A stretch of 64,000 bases of DNA, taken from assembly GCF_009649815.1 (NCBI RefSeq), contig NZ_WJIC01000009.1, forward strand, positions 222,638 through 286,637. Direction: 5' to 3'. Below the pieces are notes generated by a model. It was given only the letters and a program-made list of their open reading frames with translations, had not been told where the DNA came from and made no database searches. Position 1 is the stretch's first letter. Each line of letters begins with the position of its first letter. Made by a program: the position numbers and the translations under genes. The DNA is from Nocardia sp. SYP-A9097. GTDB taxonomy: Bacteria; Actinomycetota; Actinomycetes; Mycobacteriales; Mycobacteriaceae. Of this stretch, positions 1 through 7,380 are shown one piece after another.

Positions 1-445
1 CAAGGGTTGCCGCGTCTTCTCGGTCAGTGGGGGGCGCTTCCTCTCGCTGCTCGGTCGGCCGGCGGCGGGTTGGCTGGCGGCGTTCTACCCAGAGTTGGGC
101 GTCGGAATCGGCGGCGGATTCGGACCAGCGAGTTGAGGTCGAATCGGTGCTGGACTCCGACCATTTGGTGGAGTCGGAGTCTGCGGCCGTATTTGTCCAG
201 CGGGTGGGGGCTGCGGCAGAGCCGGAGTCGTCCCAGGTGCTGGGGGCATCCCAAGCGCTGGAGCCCGAAGTGCCTGAGCCTCGGGAACCGGAGCCGCCTT
301 GGGAACCGGAACGCTTCGAAGGCGAACGGGTGCCGCGGGATTCGAGGGCGTCGAGTTGGCGGCGGAGGCGTTCTACCGCGTCGAGGCGGGAGTCCTCGGG
401 CCCCGGCCGGGTGGGCCGGGACTCGGGGGTGGACCTGTCGGTCAT
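1..445 (-). CDS. recX: Regulatory protein RecX, N-terminal part (runs off the window)
   Basis: The reading frame opens with ATG at 445-443, five bases after the recA stop, and stays open to base 1, so only about 148 N-terminal residues are visible. RecX binds RecA filaments and restrains recombinase activity; in actinobacteria it normally follows recA in one transcript. What is visible is not the conserved RecX helical domain but a low-complexity, Ser/Asp/Arg-rich leader. After a short helical stretch (DSRLDAVERLRRQLDAL) it has regularly spaced tryptophans (SAWD, STWD, TRWT, TKWS, TRWS, QLWV). The recX identity therefore rests on position behind recA and on the known existence of long N-terminal extensions in actinobacterial RecX. 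The conserved part should lie just beyond the window edge. Confidence 0.72.
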   Translation of the reverse strand, partial: MTDRSTPESRPTRPGPEDSRLDAVERLRRQLDALESRGTRSPSKRSGSQGGSGSRGSGTSGSSAWDAPSTWDDSGSAAAPTRWTNTAADSDSTKWSESSTDSTSTRWSESAADSDAQLWVERRQPTRRRPTEQREEAPPTDREDAATL

Positions 446-450
446 GCGGA

Positions 451-1485
451 TCAGAAGTCGGCGGGGGCCTCGGTGGCGGTGACGTCCGCCCCGATGCCGA
501 GCTTCTCCTTGATCTTCTTCTCGATCTCGTCCCGCACGTCATTGTTCTCGAGCAGGAACTTGCGGGCGTTCTCCTTGCCCTGGCCGAGCTGGTCGCCCTC
601 GTAGGTGTACCAGGAGCCGGACTTGCGGATGAAGCCGTGCTCGACACCCATATCGATGATCGAGCCCTCCTTGGAGATGCCGATACCGTAGAGAATGTCG
701 AACTCGGCCTGCTTGAACGGCGGGCTGACCTTGTTCTTGACGACCTTCACGCGGGTGCGGTTACCGACCGCGTCGGTGCCGTCCTTGAGGGTCTCGATGC
801 GGCGCACATCCAGGCGGACCGAGGCGTAGAACTTCAGCGCCTTACCACCGGTGGTGGTCTCCGGCGAGCCGAACATGACGCCGATCTTCTCGCGCAGCTG
901 GTTGATGAAGATGGCGGTGGTGCCCGAATTGTTCAGGGCGCCCGTCATCTTGCGCAGCGCCTGGCTCATCAGGCGGGCCTGCAGGCCGACGTGGCTGTCA
1001 CCCATTTCGCCTTCGATTTCCGCGCGCGGCACCAGGGCGGCAACGGAGTCGATGACGATGATGTCGATGGCGCCGGAACGCACCAGCATGTCGGCGATTT
1101 CCAGGGCCTGCTCACCGGTGTCTGGCTGGGAGACCAGCAGCGCGTCGGTGTCGACACCGAGCTTGCGGGCGTACTCCGGGTCGAGCGCGTGCTCGGCATC
1201 GATGAAGGCGGCGACACCGCCGAGGGCCTGGGCATTGGCGACGGCGTGCAGGGCGACGGTGGTCTTACCGGAAGATTCCGGACCGTAGATCTCGACGACG
1301 CGCCCGCGCGGCAGACCGCCGATACCGAGGGCGACGTCCAGTGCGATGGAACCTGTCGGAATCACCGAGATGGGCTGGCGCACCTCCTCGCCGAGGCGCA
1401 TGACCGCGCCCTTGCCGAAGCCCTTCTCGATCTGAGCCAACGCCAGCTCGAGCGCCTTGTCGCGGTCAAAAGGCTGTGGTGCCAT
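451..1485 (-). CDS. recA: Recombinase RecA
   Basis: RecA catalyses ATP-dependent strand exchange and stimulates LexA self-cleavage. The 344-residue product is full length for an intein-free actinobacterial RecA. Walker A is GPESSGKTT (about residues 69-77), Walker B is IIVIDSVAALVP (about 141-152), and the L1/L2 DNA-binding loop regions around EGEMGDSHVGLQARLMSQAL and FINQLREKIGVMFGSPETTT are intact. The start is ATG at 1485-1483, preceded by a Shine-Dalgarno-like AAGGGG. It lies upstream of recX with five bases between them, so the pair is almost certainly cotranscribed. Both promoter elements known for mycobacterial recA are visible upstream (see the separate entries). No intein is present, unlike M. 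tuberculosis RecA. Confidence 0.98.
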   Translation of the reverse strand: MAPQPFDRDKALELALAQIEKGFGKGAVMRLGEEVRQPISVIPTGSIALDVALGIGGLPRGRVVEIYGPESSGKTTVALHAVANAQALGGVAAFIDAEHALDPEYARKLGVDTDALLVSQPDTGEQALEIADMLVRSGAIDIIVIDSVAALVPRAEIEGEMGDSHVGLQARLMSQALRKMTGALNNSGTTAIFINQLREKIGVMFGSPETTTGGKALKFYASVRLDVRRIETLKDGTDAVGNRTRVKVVKNKVSPPFKQAEFDILYGIGISKEGSIIDMGVEHGFIRKSGSWYTYEGDQLGQGKENARKFLLENNDVRDEIEKKIKEKLGIGADVTATEAPADF

Positions 1486-1534
1486 CCTCTGGTTCCCCTT
1501 TTCGACGGGTTGTCACGTGCTGTGGTTGGCGCTC

Positions 1535-1557
1535 ACGTTAGAGGGAGCCACCGACAA
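1535..1557 (-). promoter_or_regulatory. RecA-independent DNA-damage promoter (RecA-NDp / PafBC type) of recA
   Basis: On the minus strand the sequence reads TTGTCGGTG, eight bases, then TAACGT. This matches the published mycobacterial consensus TTGTCRGTG-N8-TAnnnT exactly. The -10 element ends about 50 bases before the recA start. In mycobacteria this motif is recognised through the PafBC activator and gives damage induction without RecA or LexA. Confidence 0.85.
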
Positions 1558-1576
1558 GTTCCGACGCCGAGCTTAA

Positions 1577-1592
1577 ACGAACAGGTGTTCGA
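1577..1592. promoter_or_regulatory. LexA (SOS) box upstream of recA
   Basis: The plus strand holds CGAAC-AGGT-GTTCG (1578-1591), a perfect palindrome of the actinobacterial SOS box CGAAC-N4-GTTCG. It lies about 95 bases before the recA start and upstream of the RecA-NDp promoter, the same order as the P2/P1 arrangement of mycobacterial recA. LexA binding here would repress the distal promoter. Confidence 0.88.
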
Positions 1593-1667
1593 GGCAAACA
1601 CCACACCCGCCGACACGCGGGACGGAAATTTTCCGGACCACGAATCGACCCCGCGCGGTAATACAGG

Positions 1668-2690
1668 TCAGCGGACCAGCGTGATGCGACCGGCATCCAT
1701 CAGCACCTGCGCCTGCTTGAACAGCCGCAGCGCCGGCGTCACCTCCACATCGGTGATCCCGTCGAGCGCGCCGAGCCGCTCGGTGACGAACCGGTACAGG
1801 TGCGCGGTGTCGCGGCAGACCAGCGCGGCCGTCATGGTGGTCGGCCCGGTGGTGGCCGCGACATAGGTGACCTCCGGACAGGTCGCCAGCGCCGCGCCCA
1901 CCGCCGCGAGATCGGCCGGCCGCACCCGCAGCCAGATCGCCGCGCGCACAGTGACTCCCATGCGTTCGAGCGCGAAATCGAGATCGAAGTACAGCACCCC
2001 GGATTCGAGCAGCTCGGCCATGCGCCGCGCCACCCGTGGCGCACTCCAGCCCGTGGCCGCCGCGAGTTGCGCGTAGGGCGCGCGGCCGTCCCGCGCCAGG
2101 ATGGCGAGCATGGCCTCGTCCGCGGGCGTCAGCGCGACGGGTGCGTCCAGGACCGCCGCGTCCTGCACCGGGCGGCCGGGACCCAGCGCCCGTAGCTGCT
2201 CGGCGGTGAGCATCGCGCTGTAGCGCGGCCAGTCCTCGTCCAGCGGGAAATTGTGCATGACCTCGTGCGCGATCAATCCGGTCACCTGCGGGGTGCCAGG
2301 AATCAGCTTGAGCAGCAAGGCATCTCGCCGCTCCGCGGTGCGCGCGCGGCTCACGCACATCACCTCCGAACCGGTGGAGAGCAGTGAGACCCAGCTGAGT
2401 TCGGGCAGTCGCGCCAGCGCCTCCGCCAGCCGGAATGCCCCACTGGGCGTGGAGCGAATGCGCAGAATCCATCGCGCGTGCCCGAGCGGGACCACATTGA
2501 TCTGCCCGGAGATGTGCAGCACGCCACGCTGCCGCATCGCACGATAGCGCCGCGCCACCGTCTGCTCCGAAACATCAAGGATGGCACCGAGTTTCGCGAA
2601 CGGTATACGCGCATCTACGACCAGCCCGTGCACGATTCGCTTGTCGAGGTCATCGAGAATGGCGGATTCTCCGGGCAATTCGGTGGCCAT
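1668..2690 (-). CDS. Tandem Lrp/AsnC-family transcriptional regulator
   Basis: The 340-residue protein is about twice the normal Lrp/AsnC length and shows two copies of the unit. The first AsnC helix-turn-helix covers roughly residues 11-60 (LDDLDKRIVHGLVVDARIPF ... VSEQTVARRYRAM) and is followed by a RAM-like ligand/oligomerisation domain. A second helix-turn-helix starts near residue 186 (LTPADEAMLAILARDGRAPY) and is followed by a second RAM-like domain. Such internally duplicated AsnC regulators are frequent in actinomycetes. The gene is divergent from the DHA2 exporter, with 97 bases between the starts, so it probably controls that exporter and itself. The inducer is unknown; amino acids are the usual ligands of the family. 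No clear ribosome-binding site precedes the ATG. Confidence 0.88.
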   Translation of the reverse strand: MATELPGESAILDDLDKRIVHGLVVDARIPFAKLGAILDVSEQTVARRYRAMRQRGVLHISGQINVVPLGHARWILRIRSTPSGAFRLAEALARLPELSWVSLLSTGSEVMCVSRARTAERRDALLLKLIPGTPQVTGLIAHEVMHNFPLDEDWPRYSAMLTAEQLRALGPGRPVQDAAVLDAPVALTPADEAMLAILARDGRAPYAQLAAATGWSAPRVARRMAELLESGVLYFDLDFALERMGVTVRAAIWLRVRPADLAAVGAALATCPEVTYVAATTGPTTMTAALVCRDTAHLYRFVTERLGALDGITDVEVTPALRLFKQAQVLMDAGRITLVR

Positions 2691-2787
2691 AGAGGGAATC
2701 TAACGAAAACCCCGCCGCGAGTGTGCCGAAAGCGACGCGGGTCGCACGCTGAACGTCGAAATCGTTCACCCTTTCTGGAGGCTCCCC

Positions 2788-4194
2788 GTGCGGAAATGGC
2801 TCCCCTTGTTCGCCGCGTGCCTAGGCACGCTGATGCTGCTCATCGATGTCACCATCGTCAATGTCGCGCTGCCCGCGATAGCCGACGACCTGGATGCGGG
2901 CCTGTCCGGCCTGCAATGGATCGTCGACGGCTACGCCCTGGCGCTGGCGGCGCTACTGCTGGTGATCGGCTCGCTCGCCGACCGACTCGGCGCGAAACCC
3001 GTCTATCTGGCCGGTCTGACCGTCTTCGCAATCTCCTCGCTGATCTGCGGAATGGCCGGGGACACCGGCATTCTCGTGTTCGCACGGGTCCTGCAGGGTA
3101 TCGGCGGCGCGGCCATGTTCGCGACCACGCTGTCGCTGCTGAACGCCACCTACACCGGCCGTGATCGCGGTATCGCGTTCGGCGCCTGGGGAGCGGTGAG
3201 CGGTGCGGCCGCCGCGCTCGGCGTGGTGCTGGGTGGTGTGCTCACCGATCTGCTGTCCTGGCGATGGATCTTCTTCGTGAACCTGCCGATCGCGGCGGTC
3301 ACCGTCGCGCTCTCGGTGGTCGCTTTCCCTGTCTCGCAACGGCATTCGGGTCATCGCGCGGATCTGCCCGGTATGGCCGCCTTCACGATCGCGGCGACCG
3401 GGGTGACTTTCGGCATCATCCGTGGCGGCGAACACGGTTGGACAGATGCCGCCGCCGTGGCCGCCCTGGTCGCCGGTGCGGTGGCGGCCGTGCTGTTCAC
3501 AGTCATCGAATCCCGCAGTGCCGCACCGATGTTCCCACTGCCGCTGCTACGCAACCGTACCTTCGGCGGGACTCTGATCGGCGCGTCCGGGCAAACCTTC
3601 GCGGCCTTCGCCGCCTCACCACTGATCTCCCTGTGGTTGCAGCAGCAGCTGCATATGAGCCCATTGCGCACCGGCCTGGCCATGCTGCCGATGGCGGCCG
3701 CGGCATTCGTGGTTGCCGGTGTGACGGGCCGCTTCCTGCACGATGCCTCGCCCGCTTGGACGATCGGCCTCGGGCTGGTGGTAATCGGCATCGGCGCGGG
3801 CCTGCTGACCTTGGTCGGCACCGGATCCTCCTGGACCGCTTTGATTCCCGGCCTGGTGGTGATCGGCGCGGGCGCGGGCGTCAACGCTCCCGCCCTGGTG
3901 TCGACAGCCATGGCCGCGGTGCCGCCGCAACAGGGCGGAACAGCCGCGGGCGCGGTGAACACGGCCCGCCAGTTGGGCTTGGCATTGGGAGTCGCCGTGC
4001 TGGGCACCGTCTTCCGCAGCACCGCCGGTGAGGGTCATCCAATTCCGCCGGCGCACTTCGTGGATGGACTCGATACCGCATTCATGGTCGCCTGCGTCGT
4101 CGGCCTGGTCTTCGGCGCGCTGTCGTTCGCTCTGTTCCGCCGGGCGCGGGCGCGAGTCGCGCCGATATCCGCGGAACACGCGCTGGTCGATTGA
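2788..4194 (+). CDS. MFS drug/metabolite exporter, DHA2 (14-TMS) family
   Basis: The 468-residue integral membrane protein has about 14 hydrophobic segments. The N-terminal motifs are typical of EmrB/QacA-type proton antiporters: TLMLLIDVTIVNVALPAI in helix 1, SLADRLGAKP as the motif-A loop between helices 2 and 3, and ARVLQGIGGAAM in helix 4. These transporters export drugs, dyes or amphipathic metabolites using the proton gradient. The start is GTG at 2788, with TGGAGG at 2776-2781 as ribosome-binding site. The divergent AsnC-type gene is its likely regulator. The substrate cannot be read from the sequence. Confidence 0.92.
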   Translation: MRKWLPLFAACLGTLMLLIDVTIVNVALPAIADDLDAGLSGLQWIVDGYALALAALLLVIGSLADRLGAKPVYLAGLTVFAISSLICGMAGDTGILVFARVLQGIGGAAMFATTLSLLNATYTGRDRGIAFGAWGAVSGAAAALGVVLGGVLTDLLSWRWIFFVNLPIAAVTVALSVVAFPVSQRHSGHRADLPGMAAFTIAATGVTFGIIRGGEHGWTDAAAVAALVAGAVAAVLFTVIESRSAAPMFPLPLLRNRTFGGTLIGASGQTFAAFAASPLISLWLQQQLHMSPLRTGLAMLPMAAAAFVVAGVTGRFLHDASPAWTIGLGLVVIGIGAGLLTLVGTGSSWTALIPGLVVIGAGAGVNAPALVSTAMAAVPPQQGGTAAGAVNTARQLGLALGVAVLGTVFRSTAGEGHPIPPAHFVDGLDTAFMVACVVGLVFGALSFALFRRARARVAPISAEHALVD

Positions 4195-4379
4195 GCTGAC
4201 GCATCCGCTCCAGCCGCACCCTCGCCACCCGCACAGGCGCTAGCCGGAACGGCTGCCGGTGAGGCGGTGGTGCTGGCACCACCGGGATGAGGGGTGCGGG
4301 CAGGCTGCCGTGCGGGCGCAAGATCACCGAGTATTGATGGGGCCGAGGCAATTCCGCCGCGGCATTCACCCGCCCCACT

Positions 4380-4450
4380 GGCCATCGCGGCACTGCCCGC
4401 CGCGATGGCCGAGCGGGACAGGCGCTTTCGATGAGCTGGTCGAAAGCGCC
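4380..4450. terminator. Two tandem perfect hairpins between convergent genes
   Basis: Two back-to-back 11-bp perfect stems lie in the 293-base convergent gap. The first is GGCCATCGCGG/CCGCGATGGCC (4380-4390 and 4400-4410, 9-base loop). The second is GGCGCTTTCGA/TCGAAAGCGCC (4421-4431 and 4440-4450, 8-base loop). Neither has a strong T-tract, as is common in actinobacterial terminators. They probably end transcription from both the exporter and the opposing operon. Nothing else is apparent in 4195-4487. Confidence 0.6.
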
Positions 4451-4487
4451 GGCAGACCACCGCCCCGAAAACCCGGTTCCTCGCGGC

Positions 4488-4940
4488 TCATTCGAGCGGC
4501 AGTAACCATTCGTCGTCTTCGGAGCTGCGCGTACCGAAGATGCGGCGATCGGATTCCGCGATGCGGGTGTCGTTGATGCTGGCTTCGCGGCGGGACATCA
4601 GGCCCTCGGGGCTGAATTCCCAGAGTTCGTTGCCGTAGCTGCGCCACCATTGGCCGGACTCGTCGTGCCATTCGTATTGGAAGCGCACCGCGATGCGGTT
4701 GTCGTGGAAGCTCCAGAGTTGTTTGCGCAGGGCGTAACCGTTCTCGGTGGACCATTTGCGCTTCAGGAAATCCACGATCTCGGCACGGCCGGTCATGAAC
4801 TCGTCGCGGTTGCGCCATACCGAATCCTCGGTGTACGCCTGGGCGACCTTCTCGGGATCGCGGGTGTTCCAGGCGTTTTCGGCGGCGCGGACCTTGAGTT
4901 CGGCGGACTCCTGATCGAAGGGTGGCAGTGGGGGTCGCAT
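4488..4940 (-). CDS. DUF1348 / SnoaL-like (NTF2 fold) protein
   Basis: The 150-residue protein begins MRPPLPPFDQ at ATG 4940-4938, with AAAGGA about ten bases upstream; the open frame extends further but without homology. The sequence (RAAENAWNTRDPEKVAQAYT, DSVWRNRDEF, FLKRKW, FQYEWHDESGQWWRSYGNE) is typical of the DUF1348 family of single-domain NTF2-like proteins. Their molecular function is not established. It is the last gene of a minus-strand group with the PNPOx-like and VOC genes, 11 bases after the PNPOx-like stop, so it is translated from the same message. Confidence 0.85.
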   Translation of the reverse strand: MRPPLPPFDQESAELKVRAAENAWNTRDPEKVAQAYTEDSVWRNRDEFMTGRAEIVDFLKRKWSTENGYALRKQLWSFHDNRIAVRFQYEWHDESGQWWRSYGNELWEFSPEGLMSRREASINDTRIAESDRRIFGTRSSEDDEWLLPLE

Positions 4941-4951
4941 GACGAGTCCTT

Positions 4952-5839
4952 TCACGGGTTGACGGGTGAGAGTTCGGGATCGCTCCAGCGCAGCGGGGTC
5001 GCGCCGGAGATCTCCACCACCCGGGTGAGGGTGAAGTCGATGGCGCATTGCGCCCCGGTGGTGAATACCGTTTCATCCCAGGTGATTGCGGCGGTTCCGG
5101 TGAGTTGCAGGGTGGTGCCGGTGCGCCAGTCGGGGATGAGCAGTCCGCAGCGCGGGTCGGCGGCGATATTGCCCAGGGTCATGAACATGGAGTTGCCGCG
5201 ATAGTCCGGCCAGCGCAGGCGGGTCGGTGAAAGTACCTGCAGGAAGCCTGGATTGCCGCCGCGATGGGAGGCGTCGGCATTGCCGTTCGGGTCGGCGGAG
5301 GCAATGAAGAAGGCATCCGCCGCCGAGATCGCCTGCTGCTGAGCGGGATCGAGCGCATTCGACGAGCGCGCCGCCGCGGCACCGGTCTCCGACCAGTCTT
5401 CGATATCGCGGCGCGAGATGTACTTCGGGCAGTTGGAGTACACCTGATCGGTTTCGATCCGCACGCCCGTCGCGGTCGGCTCGGCACGGCCATTGACCCG
5501 CATGCGGCGGCGCAGCTGCGGCTGCAGCGCGATGAGGCCGACATGCCGTGCACCACGCAGTGATTCGGCGAGCGGGTCACCGGAGGCCGGCAGCGCGTCC
5601 ACGACTATCGAACGATCGCCGATCGCCCGCGCGAATCCGGCCGGGCCCACCAGCGGACTCGCCCAGAGCGCGCCCGCGGCATCGGCGGCGGCCAGCACGA
5701 CCATCGGCTGCGCGGCCAGGAACTCCGCTGCGGCCGAGGGAATTTCGGCACGAATCATGCGGCCGACCCGCTGCGCGATATCGGCCTGACCCAGCCGTTC
5801 CTGCACGGCCAGCTCACCGGGGTGATAGGCGATGGTCAT
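4952..5839 (-). CDS. Pyridoxamine 5'-phosphate oxidase-like flavin-binding protein
   Basis: The 295-residue protein has the split-barrel fold signature of the PNPOx-like superfamily: LAAADAAGALWASPLVG near residue 48, then DAFFIASADPNGNADASHRG and LRWPDYRGNSMFMTLGNI in the second half. Members bind FMN or F420, or are heme-related, and reduce or sequester small molecules. The RGN and DYRGN region is the usual phosphate-contacting part. It sits in the middle of a three-gene operon with a VOC protein upstream and an NTF2-like protein downstream, which suggests handling of a small organic or electrophilic compound. The exact substrate is unknown. Confidence 0.85.
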   Translation of the reverse strand: MTIAYHPGELAVQERLGQADIAQRVGRMIRAEIPSAAAEFLAAQPMVVLAAADAAGALWASPLVGPAGFARAIGDRSIVVDALPASGDPLAESLRGARHVGLIALQPQLRRRMRVNGRAEPTATGVRIETDQVYSNCPKYISRRDIEDWSETGAAAARSSNALDPAQQQAISAADAFFIASADPNGNADASHRGGNPGFLQVLSPTRLRWPDYRGNSMFMTLGNIAADPRCGLLIPDWRTGTTLQLTGTAAITWDETVFTTGAQCAIDFTLTRVVEISGATPLRWSDPELSPVNP

Positions 5840-5908
5840 GGTGCGCTCCTGTCGGCGGGCCGATCGACCCGATCTAGCGAATTCCGAGGCGGTCCCGGAT
5901 ATTCCGGT

Positions 5909-6361
5909 TCAGAAGAAGCCGCAGGTGGGAGCCGCGCCGCTCGGAGCCGGGGCGTGTTCGGCACCGGTGGGCGCGTACACCTCCAGGCGAATCCCGTCCG
6001 GATCGGTGAAGAAGATGCCGCCGGAGGCCACGCCCTCGCCGTGCGCCACCACGCCGTCGTGCGCGAAGGTCACCCGCAGTTCCTTCAGCACCGACTCGAC
6101 CGCACGCACCTGCTCGATGCTGTCGACCTGGAATGAAAGATGGTGCAGCCCCGGGGTTTTCGCGGAGAACTCGCCGTCGCTCTGCTGCCACAGGGTTACC
6201 TGTAGCTTGCCTTGCGCGCCGAAAAAGGCGAAGCGCTGCCCGCCCTCACCGCCCGCGCCGAGTTCTTCGAGGCCGAGTGCGCGGCGGTAGAAGTCGACCG
6301 AGCGGTCGAGGTCGGTGACATTGAGGCCGATGTGGCCGGTGGCGAGCGCGGGTGCGGTCAT
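5909..6361 (-). CDS. VOC-superfamily (glyoxalase/dioxygenase-like) protein
   Basis: The 150-residue protein carries two beta-alpha-beta-beta-beta modules: GHIGLNVTDLDRSVDFYRRALG near residues 9-30, and HHLSFQVDSIEQVRAVESVL to FFTDPDGIRLEVYAP near 72-128. Putative metal ligands are His10, His72 and Glu123, as in glyoxalase I or ring-cleavage dioxygenases. It is the first gene of the three-gene minus-strand operon and is divergent from the CGNR regulator. The C-terminus is Ala/Pro-rich and ends with CGFF. Substrate unknown. Confidence 0.85.
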   Translation of the reverse strand: MTAPALATGHIGLNVTDLDRSVDFYRRALGLEELGAGGEGGQRFAFFGAQGKLQVTLWQQSDGEFSAKTPGLHHLSFQVDSIEQVRAVESVLKELRVTFAHDGVVAHGEGVASGGIFFTDPDGIRLEVYAPTGAEHAPAPSGAAPTCGFF

Positions 6362-6485
6362 GATGAGCCCTCCGGGAAGATTTAACTATTAATTATTGTT
6401 TGACTGGTTAGAAAATAGCGGCGCAGCGATCCTGCTGTCAACCTTCAAAATGATTAACACCGGTTAGAGAGGAGGCGTTCCCGCA
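6362..6485. promoter_or_regulatory. Divergent promoter region with AT-rich segment and inverted repeats
   Basis: This 124-base gap between the VOC operon and the CGNR gene contains a strikingly AT-rich stretch (6381-6401) within otherwise high-GC DNA. It has a repeated GGTTAGA-type motif (CTGGTTAGAA at 6404-6413 and CCGGTTAGAG at 6460-6469) and a TAAC-N4-GTTA inverted repeat at 6455-6466. These are plausible operator and -10 elements. GAGAGGAGG at 6466-6474 serves as the ribosome-binding site for the rightward gene. Confidence 0.45.
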
Positions 6486-7040
6486 ATGACAGAACTCCGG
6501 CAGTTACTCTCAAGCGTGCCTGTTCCACGCCCCCACCTCGGCGAACCGATCGCGCTGGACCTGCTCAACACCCGCTGGATCGACGCGGGCGGACCGCAGG
6601 ATCTGCTCACCGATGTCGCGGGACTGCGTCGATGGCTGGCCGAGAACGACCTCGCCGTCGAGGCCGACGCGCCCATGCTGCGCGCCGTCGTCGCCGCTCG
6701 CGAGGCGATTCTGCGCACGGTTCGCGGTGAGTCCGCCGATGATCTCAATAGGGTGCTCGAGCACGGCCGCATCCGCCGCACCCTCACCCCCGCCGGCCCT
6801 ACCGCCGAACCCGATGTCCGGCACGCCGAATGGTTCCCCGCCTGGCTGGCCGCCGACAATCTACTGAATCTGCTGGCCGCGGCCCCCGACCGCGTCAAAC
6901 AGTGCGCGCACCCCAATTGCGTGCTCTGGTTCCACGACACCTCGAAGAACGGCACCCGCCGCTGGCATTCGATGGCGACCTGCGGTAATCGCGCCAAGGC
7001 CACCCGGCACTACGCGAAGAAGACCCACCCGGACGAGTAG
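6486..7040 (+). CDS. CGNR zinc-finger transcriptional regulator (ABATE domain)
   Basis: The 184-residue protein has the N-terminal ABATE domain (GEPIALDLLNTRW, LTDVAGLRRWLAEN, REAILRTVRGE) and the C-terminal CGNR zinc finger. The finger reads CAHPNCVLWFHDTSKNGTRR followed by HSMATCGNRAKATRHYAKK. The cysteine pair and the CGNR motif are intact. Proteins of this family are stress-linked regulators; the finger presumably binds DNA. It is divergent from the VOC/PNPOx/DUF1348 operon and probably regulates it. A strong GAGGAGG precedes the ATG. Confidence 0.9.
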   Translation: MTELRQLLSSVPVPRPHLGEPIALDLLNTRWIDAGGPQDLLTDVAGLRRWLAENDLAVEADAPMLRAVVAAREAILRTVRGESADDLNRVLEHGRIRRTLTPAGPTAEPDVRHAEWFPAWLAADNLLNLLAAAPDRVKQCAHPNCVLWFHDTSKNGTRRWHSMATCGNRAKATRHYAKKTHPDE

Positions 7041-7044
7041 ATCC

Positions 7045-7236
7045 TCACCACCGGGTCTTCGGCACATCGAATTCCGAGCACAACGCCCGCCACACATCAC
7101 GCGGATCGATTCCCGAGTCGATGGCCTGCGCCCCCGTCTTCCCGATCCGCGGCAGCACATGATCGCTGAGCAGCGCATCACCACGCGCCGTACCGAATTC
7201 GGTATGCAACAGCTCCTGGAACTCCATCAATCGCAC
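7045..7236 (-). CDS. DUF3046 protein (Rv2738c-like)
   Basis: The 63-residue protein VRLMEFQELLHTEFGTARGD ... LCSEFDVPKTRW matches the DUF3046 family, which is found beside recA across actinobacteria (Rv2738c in M. tuberculosis). The best start is GTG at 7236-7234, because the family begins VRL-[TM]-[EQ]F; upstream codons are derived from a palindromic repeat. Function is not known. The genes between recA and this one (1.7-7.0 kb) are absent in M. tuberculosis. Its stop lies only four bases from the stop of the convergent CGNR gene. Confidence 0.88.
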   Translation of the reverse strand: MRLMEFQELLHTEFGTARGDALLSDHVLPRIGKTGAQAIDSGIDPRDVWRALCSEFDVPKTRW

Positions 7237-7294
7237 GGCCGCGAGCCTACGCCACGGCCGGGAAGCTCCGAAACCAGCTGGAGCCGACGCCACA

Positions 7295-7329
7295 GTGGAT
7301 CCCGGCCAAAAGCACGCCGGGATGACGAG
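7295..7329 (+). repeat. Interspersed palindromic repeat, copy 1
   Basis: The sequence has an 8-bp stem ATCCCGGC/GCCGGGAT (7299-7306 and 7316-7323) with a CAAAAGCAC loop. It is preceded by GTGG and followed by GACGA. Two related copies lie on the other side of the glycosyltransferase gene. It sits in the 144-base gap between the DUF3046 and glycosyltransferase genes, and may also act as a transcription end signal. Confidence 0.7.
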
Positions 7330-7380
7330 AGGCGGCATCTCGAGGAGCGCACGCCGCTCGAAATGCGCGCGCCCGGCAGC

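Noticed and set aside
7..1866. A 619-codon plus-strand frame over recX and recA
   Set aside because: It is antisense to recA, which has all RecA motifs, and runs through the recA promoter and the AsnC gene end.
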